Source: Prado023 sp963777855 | Lineage (GTDB): Bacteria; Actinomycetota; Actinomycetes; S36-B12; CAIYMF01 | Length of the DNA stretch: 64,000 nucleotides | Direction of reading: 5' to 3' | Assembly: GCA_963777855.1 (NCBI GenBank) | Contig: CAVZRW010000013.1 | Coordinates: 62,001-126,000, forward strand | Part shown: piece after piece, positions 62,217 to 64,000 of the stretch | Numbering within the stretch: the stretch's first letter is position 1 | How the letters are laid out: each line of letters opens with the position of its first letter | Made by a program: the position numbers and the translations under genes | Notes under the pieces: generated by a model | Told to the model about the DNA's origin: nothing | What the model saw: the letters and a program-made list of their open reading frames with translations, nothing else | The model's database searches: none

Positions 62217-62222
62217 TAGGAT
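62217..62222 (+). promoter_or_regulatory. -10 box of the ethylmalonyl-CoA pathway genes
   Basis: TAGGAT lies about 35 bases before the ATG at 62258, leaving a short leader with a GAGGAGG site. Confidence 0.5.
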
Positions 62223-62257
62223 CGCAGGGAATCGGTGGCTGTCATGAGGAGGCGCGC

Positions 62258-63110
62258 ATGTCCAGGGTCGTTGTCGTCGGAGCAGGGCTGATGGGGTCCG
62301 GGATCGCCCAGGTCAGTGCCGTGGCCGGTCACGACGTCGTGCTGCGCGACGTGACCGACGAGGCCGTGGCGCGCGGTCGCGGAGGCATCGAGGCCTCTCT
62401 GGCGAAGTTCGCCGAGAAGGGCCGGATCTCGGCCGAGGACGCCGCTGCGGCGCTCGCGCGGATCACGACGAGCACTGACCTCGACGCGGTCGCAACCGCC
62501 GACATCGTGGTCGAGGCGATCTTCGAGGATATCGACGTCGAAGTCCGCCCTCTTCGCCGACCTCGACCGGCTGGCCCCTGAGGGTGCGATCCTGGCCACG
62601 AACACCTCGGCCATCCCGATCACGCGGATCGCCGCCGCGACCACCCGCCCCGAGGCCGTCGTGGGTACGCACTTCTTCTCGCCCGTGCCGATGATGGCGC
62701 TGTGCGAGCTGGTGCGCGGGCTCAAGACCTCCGACGAGACGCTGGCCGGCGCCCGCATGTGGGCCGAGGGCATCGGCAAGACCTGCATCGTGGTCAACCG
62801 CGATGTCGCCGGGTTCGTCACCACGCGGATCATCACCGCGCTGGTCAACGAGGCCATCGCCCTGGTGGAGTCCGGCGTGGCCACGGCTGAGGACGTCGAC
62901 ATCGCCTGCAGGCTCGGTTTCGGCCACGCCATGGGCCCGCTGGCCACTGCCGACCTGACGGGCATCGACGTCATGCGCCGGGCCACGTTGAACATCCACA
63001 ACGAGACCGCCGATCCGAAGTTCTTCCCGCCGGAGCTGCTGACCCGCATGGCCATCGCCGGCGACCTCGGCCGCAAGAGCGGCCGCGGCTTCTACACCTA
63101 CGGAGGCTGA
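62258..63110 (+). CDS. 3-hydroxybutyryl-CoA dehydrogenase; frame broken near 62540
   Basis: This NAD(P) enzyme interconverts acetoacetyl-CoA and 3-hydroxybutyryl-CoA. It has the Rossmann motif VVGAGLMGSGIAQVSAVAGHDV, the active-site blocks NTSAIPIT and VGTHFFSPVPMMALCELV, and the C-terminal dimer domain ending GRKSGRGFYTYGG. After FEDIDV one extra G at 62540 breaks the frame; skipping it gives KSALFADLDRLAPEGAILATNTS. Rejoined length about 283 residues, normal. The ATG has a GAGGAGG site. With the mutase that follows by 1 base it belongs to the ethylmalonyl-CoA pathway for acetyl-CoA assimilation or butyrate/methylmalonyl supply. Confidence 0.9.
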
Positions 63111-63111
63111 G

Positions 63112-64000
63112 ATGGCGGCCAAGGACAAGCCCTGGTTGATGCGCACCTACGCCGGGCACTCCTCGGCGACTGCCTCCAACGAGTTGTTCCGGCGCAACCT
63201 CGCCAAGGGCCAGACGGGGCTCTCGGTCGCCTTCGACCTGCCCACCCAGACCGGCTACGACCCCGACGCCGAGCTCGCCCGCGGCGAGGTGGGCAAGGTG
63301 GGCGTGCCGATCAGCCACATCGGCGACATGCGACGGCTGTTCGACCAGATCCCGCTGGACCGGATGAACACTTCGATGACCATCAACGCCACCGCGATGT
63401 ACCTGCTGGCGCTCTACGTGGCCGTCGCCGAGGAGCAGGGCGCGGCGCCGGCGGCGCTGTCGGGCACCACGCAGAACGACATCATCAAGGAGTACCTCTC
63501 GCGCGGCACCTACGTGTTCCCGCCCGCGCCGAGCCTGCGGCTGATCACCGACATGATCGCCTACACGGTCACCGAGGTGCCCAAGTGGAACCCGATCAAC
63601 ATCTGCAGCTACCACCTGCAGGAGGCCGGGGCCACGCCCGTGCAGGAGATCGCGTTCTCGCTGAGCACTGCGATCGCCGTGCTCGACGCGGTGCGGGACT
63701 CCGGCCAGGTGCCCGCCGAGCAGTTCGGCGAGGTCGTGGGCCGGATCTCGTTCTTCGTCAACGCCGGGGTGCGCTTCGTCGAGGAGATGTGCAAGATGCG
63801 CGCCTTCGTCGAGATCTGGGACCAGCTGACCGCCGAGCGCTACGGCGTGACCGACCCCAAGCACCGCCGGTTCCGCTACGGCGTGCAGGTCAACTCCCTG
63901 GGCCTGACCGAGGCCCAGCCGGAGAACAACGTGCAGCGGATCGTGCTCGAGATGCTGGGCGTGACCCTGTCCAAGGATGCCCGCGCCCGCGCTGTGCAGC
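63112..64000 (+). CDS. ecm: Ethylmalonyl-CoA mutase (MeaA/Ecm), partial
   Basis: This B12-dependent mutase converts ethylmalonyl-CoA to methylsuccinyl-CoA. The first 296 residues are visible; the cobalamin domain lies beyond the window. The start KPWLMRTYAGHSSATASNELFRRNLAKGQTGLSVAFDLPTQTGYDPD and NTSMTINATAMYLLALY match Streptomyces MeaA closely and differ from methylmalonyl-CoA mutase. It starts 1 base after the dehydrogenase stop, so the two are co-translated. Crotonyl-CoA carboxylase/reductase, the missing step between them, should be nearby. cobO, 3 kb away, supplies the cofactor. Confidence 0.93.
   Translation, partial: MAAKDKPWLMRTYAGHSSATASNELFRRNLAKGQTGLSVAFDLPTQTGYDPDAELARGEVGKVGVPISHIGDMRRLFDQIPLDRMNTSMTINATAMYLLALYVAVAEEQGAAPAALSGTTQNDIIKEYLSRGTYVFPPAPSLRLITDMIAYTVTEVPKWNPINICSYHLQEAGATPVQEIAFSLSTAIAVLDAVRDSGQVPAEQFGEVVGRISFFVNAGVRFVEEMCKMRAFVEIWDQLTAERYGVTDPKHRRFRYGVQVNSLGLTEAQPENNVQRIVLEMLGVTLSKDARARAVQ

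Larger units (their letters stand above)
61724..62257. other. Long GC-rich intergenic region with a direct repeat pair and an operator
   Basis: This 534-base region holds very GC-rich, low-complexity sequence (61740-61885), a pair of diverged direct repeats (61887-62150), a 16-base palindrome (62194-62209), a -10 box and the ribosome site of the next gene. I see no convincing coding sequence on either strand. Confidence 0.7.

Overview
The window is very GC-rich DNA from an actinobacterium. The evidence is the high-GC codon use, the many promoters that place the start codon 6-8 bases after a YANNNT -10 box, a MurA with Asp in place of the catalytic Cys, and a gene order I recognise from Mycobacterium tuberculosis (cysD/cysN, then argS-lysA-hom-thrC-thrB-rho-rpmE-prfA-prmC-sua5-wecA-atp operon-cobO-murA). 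I see no IS element, prophage, integrase or CRISPR array. I cannot name the genus.

Layout. 1-3204 (-): peptide ABC transporter (binding protein, two permeases; the second runs off the window). 3438-5564 (+): oligopeptidase B. 5554-12811 (-): a complete assimilatory sulfate reduction and siroheme operon (sir, a zinc-ribbon protein, cysH, cysD, cysN, cysG, sirB), preceded by a 30-codon cysteine-rich leader peptide. 12942-19671: glycerophosphotransferase-like protein, two-domain PPK2, SulP anion permease, repeat-bearing membrane protein, cold-shock protein. 19869-23949: a CoA-disulfide reductase/rhodanese under a CsoR/CstR-like palindrome, then a two-gene ATPase plus HDR-motif unit that looks like a conflict system. 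24105-28398: nagA, a membrane-anchored pseudo-trypsin coupled to an M20 dipeptidase. 28404-28711: tRNA-Arg(CCG) with 104-bp tandem duplications of its terminator. 28799-41586: argS, YihY, lysA, hom-thrC-thrB, rho, an MFS carrier, rpmE, prfA. 41610-47663: arr, a DUF1801-type protein, a thioesterase, hemA, a radical SAM/SPASM protein and a protoporphyrinogen/coproporphyrinogen oxidase; this block lies between prfA and prmC, which are adjacent in M. tuberculosis. 47707-59733: prmC, sua5, glyA, wecA and the full ATP synthase operon. 59801-64000: cobO (-), murA, an intergenic repeat pair, 3-hydroxybutyryl-CoA dehydrogenase and the start of ethylmalonyl-CoA mutase.

Functional themes: reduction of sulfate to sulfide with its siroheme supply and a probable cysteine-sensing leader; persulfide handling; the aspartate-family amino acids; tetrapyrrole and B12 cofactor chemistry (hemA, oxidase, cysG, cobO) feeding a B12-dependent mutase of the ethylmalonyl-CoA pathway; oxidative phosphorylation.

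A caution for every reader: nine genes (including rho, sir, cysN and thrC) are broken by ten frame changes, and every one is of the same kind (one extra base, or equivalently two missing). This is most likely residual insertion error in the assembly. The proteins are described below as if the frames were rejoined.
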